Shown here: piece by piece, positions 1-12,613 of the stretch
Position numbering within the stretch: the first letter of the stretch is position 1
Layout of the letters: each line of letters begins with the position of its first letter
Assembly (NCBI GenBank): GCA_029962745.1
Contig: CM057159.1
Span: forward strand, 30,334,055-30,398,054
Length of the DNA: 64,000 nucleotides
Direction: 5' to 3'
DNA from: Echinometra lucunter
Lineage: Eukaryota; Echinodermata; Echinoidea; Camarodonta; Echinometridae
Notes under the pieces: generated by a model
Seen by the model: only the letters and a program-made list of their open reading frames with translations
Databases searched by the model: none
What the model was told of the DNA's origin: nothing
Translations under genes and position numbers: made by a program

Positions 1-1539
1 GCACTTAACCAAGGTCACCACGATCGTCCGATATTAGAACAAAAATCTTTCATAAATGCTTGTATACATGGAAGCGTAGATACAAGCCTATAGGTAGACT
101 TTATTTACAAGTGGAAATACTGTTCATGAGTTTCTTAGCATGTTAGTATTCTGAGCTTTCTTCGTACCCTAACAAACACCGACGATCTGCTAATCACTCA
201 GCTTGGGGCTACTTATCACACTATCTAAGTCACATAATCTTCTATCATGTCTTAGATGTATCACCCACAACCAACCTTCCTATTGCTCGTTCTTTCTCGT
301 GCATCTTCTTCGAAAAGTTTCATCTTCCTTACACCCCCCCCCCCTTCTTAAAATGGAAAGTGTTGGCTACAATGTGCGCAACTTGAGGATAATTGCATGT
401 CAGACCTACTCTATACAGGGCAATTATAAGCAGAACTCGAATGATTTAGCCAATTTCGTAATAGCAGAAATGGAAAGTGAGAGTAATGAAGGCCAAAATT
501 TCCCAACTTGAACATAAAATTGCCTATGATTGGTCGCTCACATGGTGCCCTCATGCCGAGCGATTTGTCTCCAACATCTTTTAATTTTTAGCTTATACTA
601 TTTCCGGCGTTCTCTTCCTTCTCCTCGTTCTCCCCATCTTCTTTCTATATTCTTGTTTAAACATGTTAAATGTCTGGCACTTTAGAAACATTCACAATTT
701 TCATGACTACGTGTCGTCATATACATTTGTTTTGGTATTTTATTTTTGTTTTTGAATTGTTATATCTTTATTATGCCTATATGCTTCTTGCTTTACAGGT
801 CTTTTGGTGCATCAGTTGGTCGGTAAGAGGTTCCATTATGGTCACAGTTAACTTTATTCTTTCCTGGCAGCCAATTGTTGCACCTGGAAGACTGCTGGGA
901 AGCAATTTGCTTTCTACGTGTGATACTTCTTTGATGTTTGTTAAATCATTCAGTTTTCTTTTTTTTAAATAAAATGCCGATAACTGAAAAAATGAATAAA
1001 CAAATATAAATAGATATGTCAACAAATACATTTCCTTTGCTCTTTTCTCTCTCTTTTTCTCTCCGTTCTGTCTTTCTATTCGCTCCCCTTTCTATCTTTC
1101 TGTCTCATTTTTCGTTCTTGCTCCATCCCTTCCGTCACTGTTTTTGCCTGAGTCGCCTAACATGGTGACGATCCCACGTTTTCCTAGCTAGATCGATTAT
1201 CCTTAGGATGTCTCTTCTATACGGAATTCCTCTCGAGAGTCACTGTCTTTGTCTCTGTCTCTAGGCTTAGTTTTACCAAGATTTGCTGGGCTTAATAGTT
1301 TGTAAGTTTGTTTTATTCACCCCTAATGTTTCTTCTCATCATATTTTTTTCTCCATGCTTGGTTAAGGGGTTTATATTCTCTCTCAAATATCTCTGTCCC
1401 TTTGTGCTCTGTTTTGAGGAAATGAATTATGTGAATGCAAATAAAAATTGTTAAACCAACCCAAATGATAAATTAAAAGCATTACATCAACCTTATAATT
1501 TCTTTACAGAGCATAAAATGTCAGTGATCTTATATGACG
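1..1539. other. Gene-free AT-rich stretch
   Basis: No open frame longer than about 100 codons and no recognisable protein is present. Short pyrimidine-rich blocks occur near 600-650 and 1030-1130. A 10-base C run lies near 335-344. One possible mini-exon (AG at about 797, GT at about 830) is too short to support. Confidence 0.6.
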
Positions 1540-1580
<41 letters not shown>

Positions 1581-1588
1581 GTCATCAT
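1540..1588. repeat. (TCA)n microsatellite
   Basis: About 16 tandem TCA/CAT triplets with one G interruption near the 3' end. It is simple sequence and gives no sign of coding use. Confidence 0.95.
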
Positions 1589-1929
1589 ATAAACAAATTC
1601 AGTATCATGAATATGAGATATATTTCTCTTGATTAAATCTAGGAACCGTAAATATCTCATGTTTATTTACATTTCCTCATCTCTCTTACTCCTTATATCC
1701 ATTTGTGCCTCAGAATAGTTAACTAGATCGATGGTGCATTATAAATGCTGTATTTATTATTATTATTATTATCTCAAAGCTCTGTTTGTAACTTCTAGCT
1801 GTTAACTGACAAAGCCTATCCTACTCTTTCTTCTCTTTGTAAATCCCTCATGTATAATCCCCTTCCCGAATGTTCTTTTCCTGCTACTATTTCAGCTTTT
1901 TTTACCGCTCATCCTTATTTTACATCATT

Positions 1930-1984
1930 ATAATCATCATCATCATAATCAACAAAAACAACTACAACATCATCATCTTCATCC

Positions 1985-2035
<51 letters not shown>

Positions 2036-2040
2036 CCACC
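1930..2040. repeat. Imperfect (ATC)n microsatellite
   Basis: An imperfect run of CAT/ATC triplets becomes pure from about 1985 to 2033. The poly-isoleucine reading frame through it is a product of the repeat, not a gene. The gene-free stretch between it and 3025 shows nothing else recognisable. Confidence 0.93.
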
Positions 2041-3021
2041 AACACCCTCCTCCTCCTCATGATTATGACCTTATTAAAAGTAAATTTGATTTTCTCTTAA
2101 AAAATTATATAAAGCCATTAGAATAGATTCCAAGTCTACATGATGTTGTAGATGTAATCCGTCTTGCATAGTGGAAAGAGACGAAGCGATCATTATGTAT
2201 TATTAGTCATCAATCAACTAGTCTCAGAGATTATTAATTGATAGCCTTCTAACTTCCTCCAGGGTTAAATCCAAAATGTTGACCCAAATCCATAACAGAC
2301 TTTAAACACCATGTACAGTGATATAAGGAGTATTACTGGAATGAACGATGGTAAAATGAAACATTTTTTTTTTAAAATAATGTTTCAAATTTTATATTAG
2401 CAACTATTCAAAGCAAACCTTGACGAGGTTGTACGAGAGGAAAACGAAAGATATTCTGTCATGCGAGGACCATGTGGTATATAGAATTTTAAATCTCTTT
2501 TTATTTTTTAATTTTTTTTCATTCAATTCATCAATTCATCAATCCAACTTGAATTGACAATTAATGCAATTTGTTAAAGGAATAATGTGCCATATTATGA
2601 ACAGCCAGTTCAGACCGATATTATATCTAAAGCCTGATAAGTTGATTTCAAGTGATACGAGCTCATATTGGTCATTATTTTTGTTTTAAACTTAAATTTC
2701 TGATGCTATTCGGTGTATGCAAAATGCATATATTGGGACATTGTGCTTGAATTAGTGTAAAATCTTTAAAATTTCGTATGAAGTAATTTTCCAGCGGAAA
2801 TACACAAAGCTACCAATAGCACAGAATAGCAATCATCATATACCATCACTCTAGAACTGAATTCTACCTTTAATGGTGAGCATCGATCGCAGTGAATCCC
2901 TCTATATCAGGTAGATTAGATGTATCTAAGAAGTAATTAAGAAGTTTGTGGCCAGTAATGAGTGGAACGTGAGAACAGGAACAAGGAATATAGGGGGAGG
3001 TATTAGGGATAAGGAGATGTG

Positions 3022-3025
<4 letters not shown>

Positions 3026-3077
<52 letters not shown>
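3026..3077. repeat. (GA)n microsatellite
   Basis: About 26 pure AG dinucleotides, followed by a short purine-rich tail (GGGAGGGAAAGGG). The antisense poly-Ser/Leu reading frames here are repeat artefacts. Confidence 0.95.
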
Positions 3078-3080
<3 letters not shown>

Positions 3081-3309
3081 GAGGGAAAGGGTTGAGGATA
3101 GCATACAAAACCAATTGGATATAAGTATTGGATATCAGTATAATTATGTAAGTGATTAATAAAAGCATACAATCTCACGTATCATTTCGGTCACGAATCC
3201 GTTATTAGTATTCGAAGAGTGCAGTTTGCAGACAAAACGTACACGCGAAACTACCACATGTGGGTTGCAGTTATCGTATAAATAATTCTACTTATCATTT
3301 TGCCTCTTT

Positions 3310-4060
3310 TTGAATATAGGTCCCTGTTTAAAATCGGCCATCTTAGAAATACAACAGTATAGGTAAAATACCGCATTTTTTCTCTTTAATGTTTATAGGT
3401 CTTTGTGTAAAACAGTCTAAAGCAAAATATCGCATTTTTCTCTTTTACATTTTTAATGTAGGTTTATGTCTATAACCAGCCATCTTGATAGTAAAACAGT
3501 ATGAAGCAAAGCACGACATTTTTTTCTTTAATGTTTATAGGTTTTTGTGTAAAACTAGTCATCATACTAGTAAAGCACTATGGTGAAGCAAAATATCGCA
3601 TTTTTCTCTTTAACATTTTTAATGTAGGTTTATGTCTATAACCAGCCATCTTAATAGTAAAAAAAGTATGAAGCAAAGTACTACATTTTTCTCTTTAATG
3701 TTGTGTTGTCTAAAACCAGCCATCTTTATAATATTGATTTAAATTACGTCGGTCTTATGCCGAAATGGCCTTAACATATTTCACACTTGGTATTTGATCT
3801 TCCTTTGGAGTGCTCACTTGAAATATTATTAGCAGTCATGAAAGTTCTTTTTTATTACAATAAATGAATCTGGATTTTTTAAAATGTATTTTATTTTCTA
3901 AAATCTGAAAACATGCAAAATTTACATTTTACTGGCCAAGAAACGGCTTGAAAATTTTAAGGTCTTTTCGGCATAACGCACACAAAAATCTGTTAAGGCC
4001 CTTTTGGCAGAAGAGCGAAAACAGTATGAAGTAAAGTACCCCATTTTCACTTACTGTTGT
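3310..4060. repeat. Degenerate minisatellite, ~90/180 bp units
   Basis: Several diverged units share the order: AACCAGCCATCTT, then a short AT stretch, then ACAGTATGAAGCAAAG, then CATTTTTCTCTTTAATGTTTATAGG. Alternate units look more alike than neighbours, so the higher-order period is about 180 bp. The array is interrupted at about 3733-4016 by a small inverted-repeat element and resumes with AAAACAGTATGAAG. It is seen directly by eye, and I did not compute an alignment. Confidence 0.8.
3733..4016. mobile_element. MITE-like element inserted in minisatellite
   Basis: The left terminal segment (3753-3776) reads TCTTATGCCGAAATGGCCTT plus AACA. The right end (3990-4014) is its reverse complement with few changes (TGTTAAGGCCCTTTTGGCAG plus AAGA). 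A further inverted copy of the TATGCCGAAAA core lies at about 3965-3976. The interior is AT-rich with no coding sequence. The surrounding minisatellite unit is split cleanly, which supports insertion. A target-site duplication is not clear, so the superfamily is unassigned. Confidence 0.72.
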
Positions 4061-4998
4061 TCATGAATACATTACCATTAGGAGCATATCAGTAAAGCAG
4101 CCGTGATATTGGCGGCAATTTCACTGATCTATGTTAGATATAAACATCACTTACCGGATGAAACATACTATACGACAGTAACTATCAACTGCGCTGACAA
4201 AGTGCTTTTATCGCACAGCACGCTTGGAAAGTTCGTAAATCAAGAGAAAGCTGTATGGTTTACATTTTATAATGCGGTAGATGTGACGTGGAGCTACACA
4301 TTATTAGATTGAGTTCATTTGTTTTTATGGTACAGATTATGCTGGAAATATATTATTTAAACAAAGAGTGCAATGCCAACTCATTTTAAGAATACATTGA
4401 TTTAAGTAACATAGTAAACGACAAGCATGCAGGCTACTTATGCTCATATAGAATAAAGTGTTACTGCTGTACGAGCACTCATATTACTAGTTATTGTTAG
4501 TGATGGCCAGGAGAGACATACTAGGTAGAGAATACATGTAGAGAAGGGAAAAAAAAAAGACTTTTAAACAAAGATTTGCAGAAGGCATTAAAACAATGCA
4601 GACAAGTAACGGAATTGTATTACACGTTAGATGTATATGATACGCTTTTAAATATGGCAGTTCACTGAGGAATTAGATTGACCTCAAAGAGTTCAAATTG
4701 TTCTCTCTTGGCTGAAAGAAAATGCATTAAAAGTGTACTTTTTATGTAATGCAAGATTTAATAGAAAGAAATGTACCTAACTACTAACATACAACACTCT
4801 TATCAAAGATAGGGATTTCATCTTCGAGCTAGGAATAATTGTGAAGCATTATTCTAGCTAGACGGAGTCATGGACATTTATGAAAAGTGATGTTACAACA
4901 TAACCTTTCATGCAAAAGGTAACGGGAAAAAAAGCATGATGTGTTTAGGGTAAATCTTTGTGTAGAAGTCTGCTCATATTATGCTGAGGTAGGGATGA
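4061..4998. other. Gene-free stretch
   Basis: AT-rich sequence with short random open frames (longest about 69 codons) and no recognisable motif. Confidence 0.6.
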
Positions 4999-5275
4999 GT
5001 GAGAGACAGAGAGACAGAGGAAAAGAGACAGGGAAAGAAAGAGAAAGACAGAGGAGACGAGACAGGGGAGAGAGAGATGGATACAGAGACAGACTGGGAA
5101 AAGAGGTAGATGGAGAGAGAGAGAAAGACGGGGGGAGAGAGAGACAGAGACAGAGGAAAAGAGACAGAGAGAGAGACAGAGACAGACTGGCAAGAGTGAT
5201 AGGAGAGAGAGAGAGAGAGAGAGACAGAGAGAGGGGGGCAGGGGAGAGAGGGAAAGAGGCGAGAGAGAGTTTTAT
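4999..5275. repeat. Purine-rich GAGA/ACAGAG tract
   Basis: About 275 bp, almost entirely purine on the plus strand, built of GA, GAAA and ACAGAGA blocks. The 121-codon Arg/Glu/Asp-rich frame across it is an artefact of the repeat. Confidence 0.92.
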
Positions 5276-5999
5276 AAGCGGAGAAATGCAGAGAAAAGAG
5301 AAGTGAATCTCATGAGGGCAGGTATAGAATACTCTTAAAGTTCCGATTATATTGATGTGGGTGATTACAAGAATAGACCGGCTTGAGCGTAGCTTACTCT
5401 ATTCAACCATGCACTTATCATAAGAGTACTACAGACAGACCGATTCAATACTTGCAGCTTCTCTCTCTATGAAATCCATACCCATTCTTTACTGGGTAAA
5501 AATCATTATAGAAAGTGCACGACTCCCATGGTGCTATTCAATCTTTGTAATTTTCCGTATTTCTAAATCCTTGAGTTCAAGATCGAATCGGAATTCTTTT
5601 TTTTTCATGGACCTACTTGCTTTTATTTGGGGACGTAGTCTCTCTCCCGCTCCCTCCCTTTCCCATTTCTTTTCATCTTTTTCCTGTTCCCATTTTTATT
5701 GTTCTCTGCTTAGCTTTGTCGTATTGCAGAACCCTTTATTCAATTTTCACTATTGTAAGGACCCCCCTTTTTTCTATAGTTCTTTTATGCCTTCCTCATT
5801 GTTTCCATCATTGGTTTTCGTTTATATTATATCATGAACTATGCTTATTTTCTGTCATATTCCCCGAAATGACTCGAATTACTTCGTATGCTACACAGCA
5901 CCACTGGCTCTCTTTTTATTGAATATTAATTATTTTGCGATGTAAAACCAATACACTAATGTCATACACTAATGCCCTGAATGTGGGCAGCATAAACAC
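5276..5999. other. Gene-free stretch
   Basis: Nothing recognisable is present. It contains pyrimidine-rich blocks (5640-5720) that give hydrophobic pseudo-open frames. Confidence 0.55.
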
Positions 6000-6440
6000 G
6001 CTTGCTTGCTAAGGTGCCTTGTCTGCTCCAGACATTGGCGATCAAGGCTTTCCATCTACATCTATCTCTGGTTATTTGTAATGTGCTGTTATTACTGTTA
6101 CCAGTCAGCCCATATGAACTGAACTATATATTTTATGCGTTGCCTCCCTCTGCTTCTCTTTCCCTCAAGTTTTCCTGTCAGTATGCTGTTTTCCATGCCT
6201 TCTCTTCTCATAATATGCTCAACAAAACAAATGAAGTTGTCTCTTCCTTACGATGCTATAAGGAGGGATCTATATCGACGCATGCCTTATCGAGTACTTC
6301 TTCGTTTGATATACTGTCAGTCCAAGGTATCCTAAGCATTCTTCTCAAGAACCACATTACTGCTGCTTGAATTCTGCTGTGCAAGGAGTCTTGCTCTCAC
6401 AGCCATACAAGAAAACACAGTGTCGTAGGTTAGACTATAT
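6000..6440 (-). pseudogene. Degenerate LINE reverse transcriptase C-terminus
   Basis: Read on the minus strand, three frame-shifted pieces match the conserved end of a non-LTR retrotransposon polyprotein. RMLRIPWTDSISNEEVL lies at about 6340-6290. FVEHIMRREGMENSILTGKL continues into EGKRSRGRQR at about 6225-6130. WKALIANVWSRQGT lies at about 6035-6010. The order and the EGKRSRGRQR signature are typical of endonuclease/reverse-transcriptase LINEs. The frame breaks between pieces show it is dead. The catalytic core is absent, so this is a 5'-truncated copy. The family is not assigned. Confidence 0.85.
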
Positions 6441-8410
6441 CTTATCTGGTGGAGACGCGACGTTTTAGTGGAGATTCACTGTTAAGAAACATATGAAAAC
6501 TCAAACGCTTGAAGAAAGAGAGCGAGCTGACTTGTTCATGGTAGTATTTATTAAACTTGACTCTCCTCAGTTCATCCGATACCTTTACAATAGTACAGGA
6601 AGTAGAGAGAAAGAGAGAGAGAGAGAATATGAAAGAGAATTTTTCTTTATTGCAAAATACTATAGAAAGACAGACTGATATACAAAACAGAAGACACAGA
6701 CAATCGGACATATGGAGACACCCCCCCCCCATTAAAAAAAAGGTGAACGAAGAGAAAAGAACAACTGTGAAAACAAGTAGAAGAAGAAGTCAGACAAACG
6801 GCAGAGTGGAGAAAGAGAGTTATTCGTAATATGAAGCCACAACAAGAGTGAGTGAGTGAAAAATGATGAATTATGGGGGGGGGGGGGAAATATGGGGCTG
6901 CTCAGGAACAAACATAAACTGCACTCCCATACACACTCTTCTGTTTGCTTTTAAATATGATTTTCACTGCTACTATGACAGCCCATTTCAAAAATCTTTA
7001 CTGTAAGGATGAATATACGATGCACGCCTTCAAACCAGATATTGATTTGAATTATTCTTATTTGACATGGTTTATCGAGTGTAATTCAATCTGTTTATTG
7101 AAATCCAAAGGCGCTGTGAGACTGACGAACACTGTGATTCATCAAAGAAAGAAGAGAGTTTCATACGCAGCTGAAAATAGCATTTTCATAAGTCAAATAG
7201 CCTACATGTATTAAATCAAGATTAATATTTCAAGTTAAATATTGTAATTCTAACATCCACCGATACTAAAGGAATATTTTTCATTTCATCTGTTTATTTT
7301 ATGCGTTACAATAAACACTTTACTGAAACGGCTCGTCTTCAGCAAGTCCGTGAAAGATTACATAATCAAATTGAAATTGAACATGTAAGGCAATACAGTA
7401 ACAATATCATAACAATACAAAAAAAAAAAAAAGAAACTTAAATAAAAATGAAACATATGCCCAATATTTAATTTCAGTTTATTGCGCTGTGAATTTTCAG
7501 ACAAATATGGTAGTTCTTTGTCCATTGTCACTACTGAATTATAAACTGATAAACATGTGTCGTCAGCGCATACTGCATTTACTGCATTTGATTATTGAAA
7601 ATAAAAAAGTATGCAAAAATACCTAATATTCAAGATGAAAATAAAAGAAACTGAAATCATCCCAAACGGTAAACTCGCACGCATCATAGTCATAGACAAA
7701 ATTCCGGAGAATGCGAGATATAATGTAGGAAACTGGATATATTTTCGATTTAGGATAGCAACATTTATAATCATTAGAATCTGTATAGCTGTGTAGCGTA
7801 TATCTAGGCATGGAAAGAATACTGACATTATAGAGTGGTGGAGGTGCTGGTGGAGGTGGAGGTGGAGTGGTGGGGGGGGGCGGGACATTTTTGTTTACCA
7901 GATAGATGAAATACAAATTAACAACTTGAAGGTCACCAAATAGGGAGACAGTGTAGACATGTTCCTATCTTATTCATTCTACAGTTTTCTACGTTCCCTT
8001 TCCACTCTGCTTGTCCTGAGATGGGGAGGGGGGGGGGGGCATGGCAGCACATTTGTCACCTTAATGTTTTATAACTAATTGTTCCTGTAAACATGGTAAA
8101 AACTAAAATCTCTCCTGTTTGTCCATTAGGAATATAGAGCAATAATGCATTAGGTATTGGGGGTTCTCCTTAACATATTGTAGTGTCATAACAATGTGTG
8201 TTTGAATGTACAGTCACGGATAACCATTTTGTTCAGGGAATTGACAATTCAATTCTGTTAACAGCCTGGGAGTAATTCTAGACACTTAACGTCATGGCCT
8301 GTCTTTATGAAAAATTATATCTCATAACCTTACATGAAAATGTGATAATGTTTGTCTCTTGGTTTATCAGAGATTTTCCAGACTTGAATTTCTTTATGTT
8401 TCTCATTTAT
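6441..8410. other. Gene-free stretch with short homopolymer tracts
   Basis: Contains a short GA block (6605-6630), a C run (6721-6730), a G run (6875-6887), a GGT/GGA-rich patch (7839-7881) and a G run (8028-8039). No coding region or element was recognised. Confidence 0.55.
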
Positions 8411-8661
8411 ACTGCCGTCCAATAACAAAAGGAAGCAATTCTGCTTTTCTTCAATTAACCTTTTCTCGATTTGGGATACTCTTTTGTATGCCCCACAACG
8501 ATGAAGAAATTGAGGTCACATGACCCCCAATTTCTGAAATACAGACATATCAAAAGGAATCAATTTCCTAGATTTCCACACAAAACATGGACTTATTTTC
8601 TTCATTTACTAGGAAACTAGAGCATTCTACAGAGTTGCTTCCTTTTGTCAATGGACGCAGT
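8411..8661. mobile_element. MITE-like element, 251 bp
   Basis: The left end starts ACTGCCGTCCAATAACAAAA followed by GGAAGCAA. The right end, reverse-complemented, reads ACTGCGTCCATTGACAAAAG followed by GAAGCAA. The inverted repeats are therefore about 27 bp with few mismatches. The interior carries a second AAAAGGAA block and no coding sequence. The flanks are TA-rich, and a TA target-site duplication is possible but cannot be fixed unambiguously. Confidence 0.72.
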
Positions 8662-11447
8662 TAAGGCAACATGCTTTTAATTATTTTTAAATATTTGTCA
8701 GATATTTTGGACACAGTCAGCCCCCTCTCCCGACAAACAATGCTACATTCTTCAAATAAACTATTGCATCACAGTTTTTTTTTAAAGCATAAAGGAGGGC
8801 ATAATGAATCTATTTTGATATAATCTTAAATTTGCCTTTAAAAAGACAAACCATGATAACCGCGATACATTTGCTTCCTAATAGTGTGTTTTAGCTTAAC
8901 CATGAAAAGATACCGCTTAAGTTTTATGTGTAAATAAAATCCCTGCTGATTTGATGATTAAAGAAAAAAATATTAAAGACAAAGAATAGCTGACAACAAT
9001 ATCTAACTATACTTGTAATAAGAATTCCCCCAAATAACGAATACATAGAAATTTACATTGCTACTGTTGTAATGCTATACTAATCTACAAGCGAATGCAA
9101 AGAGTTTTACATTGTAATTGTTGCAATGCTATTTTCCTTATCGAAGGTAAAAGTGAAGCCTTAAGTGTGGTTCTGGTTTTTCCACACGTAGTGTGAAGCT
9201 GGATAAAGCATTTGTGGTGTTTTTCGTTGACATGATCATTCGTTTCAATGGCTTGTGGCTGTGCGTGTCATGAATATGTAATGTATTTTTACAGACTACT
9301 AGCTGGTACTTGAAGCCTCTCACAAACCTAGCTCAAATGATGGTATGCCGTATAGATTACATCACGTCAGACCTATGTCTAAACACTACATCTACATAAT
9401 GGTATATGGAACTGAGATGAAGGCTAGATTGCTGAGTTAATGTGGTGTAATGATTAAGCAGTCCTTCACATATATTACTATACTGGACAGCCTAAAAGCC
9501 CATCCATCACGACCACCCTATAACGTACGGTAAACTCAAATATATAACTAATAATTAAAGGTTTGGGTATTCTTCAGATGTTTCATTCACATAACCCTGA
9601 CAAGTTAAGCTTATTAATGTCTATAAAAAGAAAAAAAATCAATGGATTCAATTAAAATGAAAGGATGCAAAGAGATTACGCCGTCCCTTTCTAATGTAAC
9701 CATTGTTACTGAAAATCATGTTGAGGAAAAATAGTTGAAAGAAGGCAAACTGAGGTGTCTCATACTCACGACTTTCCTTATTCTATTGACAATACTAATA
9801 AGTAGCATATTGCGACTTTTATAAATTCGTTTCTACGTGGTCATCAGTAGCAAATTATTTTTACTGCCATAAAACAACGTATCCAGTAAGCATAATAGAA
9901 TAGTAATGAGTAAAGAGAAATAAAAACAAAGAGAAGAGCCCATTTTGATGAAATTTAGTTCATTGTTACGTTGTCATGGTTGTAGGAAGGAGCTCGTGGA
10001 AAGAAATGTTAAACTTGTGCTGATTATTCGAAGAGTAAAAGAGTAAAAGATAAGGGAAAACATTGATGGCACTGAATGGTATTGAATTGTAATGCCAAGC
10101 AAATGTGATAAAATTATGTTTGGGTTCGCTGGACTGTTCCGATTATGCTGATTAGATTGTTGATACATTGTTCCCGATCGAATTGCATTCGATGGAGTCT
10201 TTAATATACAAGTATGAAGCTAAACCATAAATAAACAAAATAGGTAATCGTAATTACACCAAATTTAGAACAGAAAATGACGTGCGATATAAATGTTTAA
10301 TGATCCATTTTACTTCGCAATGGTTGAACCAAAATTGTAAAAAATTATTACTTATACTATAGTTTGATATGAAGGCCTTCGGTTTATAATAGCCCTGGAT
10401 CATTGTTAATCAGTGTTGTCTTATGTGAATTAACATGCACAGAGTCTTTAGATGAGAAATACAGCTTTGGAGCCAAGTGTAGAAGCAAGCGTTATTATTT
10501 TCGATAATGGCAATACGTTCACTCAAAAACAGTACTGGCCTTCATTCTCCATATGGTAGAATTGGAAGGGGGGTAGTTAACGACATTGCCCCCCTGCTGA
10601 ACTGAGATTACCAGCAGGTGACAGTTAAGAGCCACAATATATCGAACCATTATATCCCAAACAACTTAACGAGTCGTTTACCGTACCGAGGTGTTCTTAG
10701 CTGGGAGCAGAAAACATACAAGATGCTTTAAACCGATATGATAAAAACAGACTCATACTTCATGTGTATGACAGATCGCATCGCTTATGAAATGGCTTCC
10801 TTCATCCCATGCGTGTTTTTAGTCAATATGTGCTGAAGGGGATCGAATAGCAACCCGCCAGTATGATGGTACAAAATTATTTGGCCGTATGGCATTTTAA
10901 TGTTACCATGGCAATGAGCTAACATGCCATAATGTCAGGGATTTTCCTCTTGTAGATCTCATCTTTTGTTTTAAAGTGACATGAAAGAAAAGTATTGCAA
11001 AGTTATATAAAGTTGTAAGAATGAAATTAAAGACAACTTCTTTCACTCTATTCGGCAGTTAGTCTATATAGTGTATTGCAAAAAGCACAAAGAATGTGAA
11101 AGCTAAAATGATTGTGTATATGTCAGACCACCTTAAAAGATTGTCTACGGTGGATTGAGAAGAAAGGAATAGAGGTAAACATGCAGAATCACGCATCACT
11201 TTATGGTTGGAAGATGACCAGCTAATAAACCATGTACAATAAGTGCTTTTTCACATGCACATTTCGAAATATGTTGGAAGAACAGGTGAGGTTCCTAAAG
11301 CTAAAACGGTACCATATTTCCATACGAAATACTCAAAATGCTTAACATGCTCAGAATAAAAACAAAAACCCGAGAAGAAAAGAGCAATAAACGGAGATAA
11401 CGATATGGAATAATCAAAAACAGAGTCAAGGAGACATAGATCAAATA
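8662..11447. other. Gene-free AT-rich stretch
   Basis: No open frame of note, no recognisable repeat family and no RNA gene was seen. A short run rich in G and C near 10567-10620 can form small hairpins. Confidence 0.55.
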
Positions 11448-11487
11448 AGAGAGAGAGAGAGGGTGTGTGTGTGTGTGTGTGTGTGCA

Positions 11488-11557
<70 letters not shown>
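11448..11557. repeat. Compound (GA)n-(GT)n-(GA)n microsatellite
   Basis: A GA block, then two GT blocks separated by GCAT, then a longer interrupted GA block. The minus-strand frames rich in Ser, Leu, Thr and His are artefacts. Confidence 0.95.
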
Positions 11558-12113
11558 GGGGATAAAAAGAAGATGAAATGTGAGAGGAGTAGGCAAACAG
11601 CATACATTATGAGATTATGTTGGAAGAAAAGTGAAAGGGTTCATCTTTATAGTCGATCCTATGCGAAGCGAGGTATGATCAGTAAGCATGCCTCGTTTAA
11701 GGTACCCTTAACGACGCCAAGCCAAGATGACTTCTAGTACTATCTTACTAAGATATGAACCTCTAGGTAACATAAAGGTCATCGCTTTAATGGAAAGCCT
11801 CCATCGACTGAAATATCGGAATTTTGATGGTTTGGGTTAGATATTACAAATATCTAAATACAGGGATGAAGAGAGAGGAGAAGAAATTAGCGTGCTGTAC
11901 GTACATATCACCCTAGGAAACTAATCATTTAAAAAATCTTAACATCTAGCTAGAGGTTATTTCTAAAAGATGAATGGAGGGTGAGAGGATGACAGAGAGG
12001 AAAGCTCAAAGACCAAGGGAGATAAAGAGGGGAAAAGAGGGAGGGGGAGGGGGAGAGAGAGAGAGAGAGAGAAGGGGAGAGATGGAGGGAGGGTGAGAGG
12101 ATGAAAGAGAGAG
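11558..12113. other. Gene-free stretch ending in GA-rich DNA at the gap
   Basis: Ordinary AT-rich sequence to about 11985. From about 11985 to 12113 it becomes purine-rich (GAGAGG, GGGAGG, GAGGATGA), and the assembly breaks inside this purine tract. Confidence 0.7.
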
Positions 12114-12613
12114 NNNNNNNNNNNNNNNNNNNNNNNNNNNNNNNNNNNNNNNNNNNNNNNNNNNNNNNNNNNNNNNNNNNNNNNNNNNNNNNNNNNNNNN
12201 NNNNNNNNNNNNNNNNNNNNNNNNNNNNNNNNNNNNNNNNNNNNNNNNNNNNNNNNNNNNNNNNNNNNNNNNNNNNNNNNNNNNNNNNNNNNNNNNNNNN
12301 NNNNNNNNNNNNNNNNNNNNNNNNNNNNNNNNNNNNNNNNNNNNNNNNNNNNNNNNNNNNNNNNNNNNNNNNNNNNNNNNNNNNNNNNNNNNNNNNNNNN
12401 NNNNNNNNNNNNNNNNNNNNNNNNNNNNNNNNNNNNNNNNNNNNNNNNNNNNNNNNNNNNNNNNNNNNNNNNNNNNNNNNNNNNNNNNNNNNNNNNNNNN
12501 NNNNNNNNNNNNNNNNNNNNNNNNNNNNNNNNNNNNNNNNNNNNNNNNNNNNNNNNNNNNNNNNNNNNNNNNNNNNNNNNNNNNNNNNNNNNNNNNNNNN
12601 NNNNNNNNNNNNN
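12114..12613. other. Assembly gap (500 N)
   Basis: Exactly 500 undetermined bases, the same length as the gap at 53524-54023. It is therefore a conventional placeholder rather than a measured distance. The left edge lies in a purine-rich simple repeat, a plausible cause of the break. Confidence 0.98.

Noticed and set aside
4103..4312. 69-codon plus-strand frame as a small gene
   Set aside because: No conserved motif, no splice or promoter context, and a length expected by chance in this composition.
4941..5306. Arg/Glu/Asp-rich 121-codon frame
   Set aside because: Entirely explained by the purine-rich GAGA/ACAGAG tract. The opposite strand is equally open.
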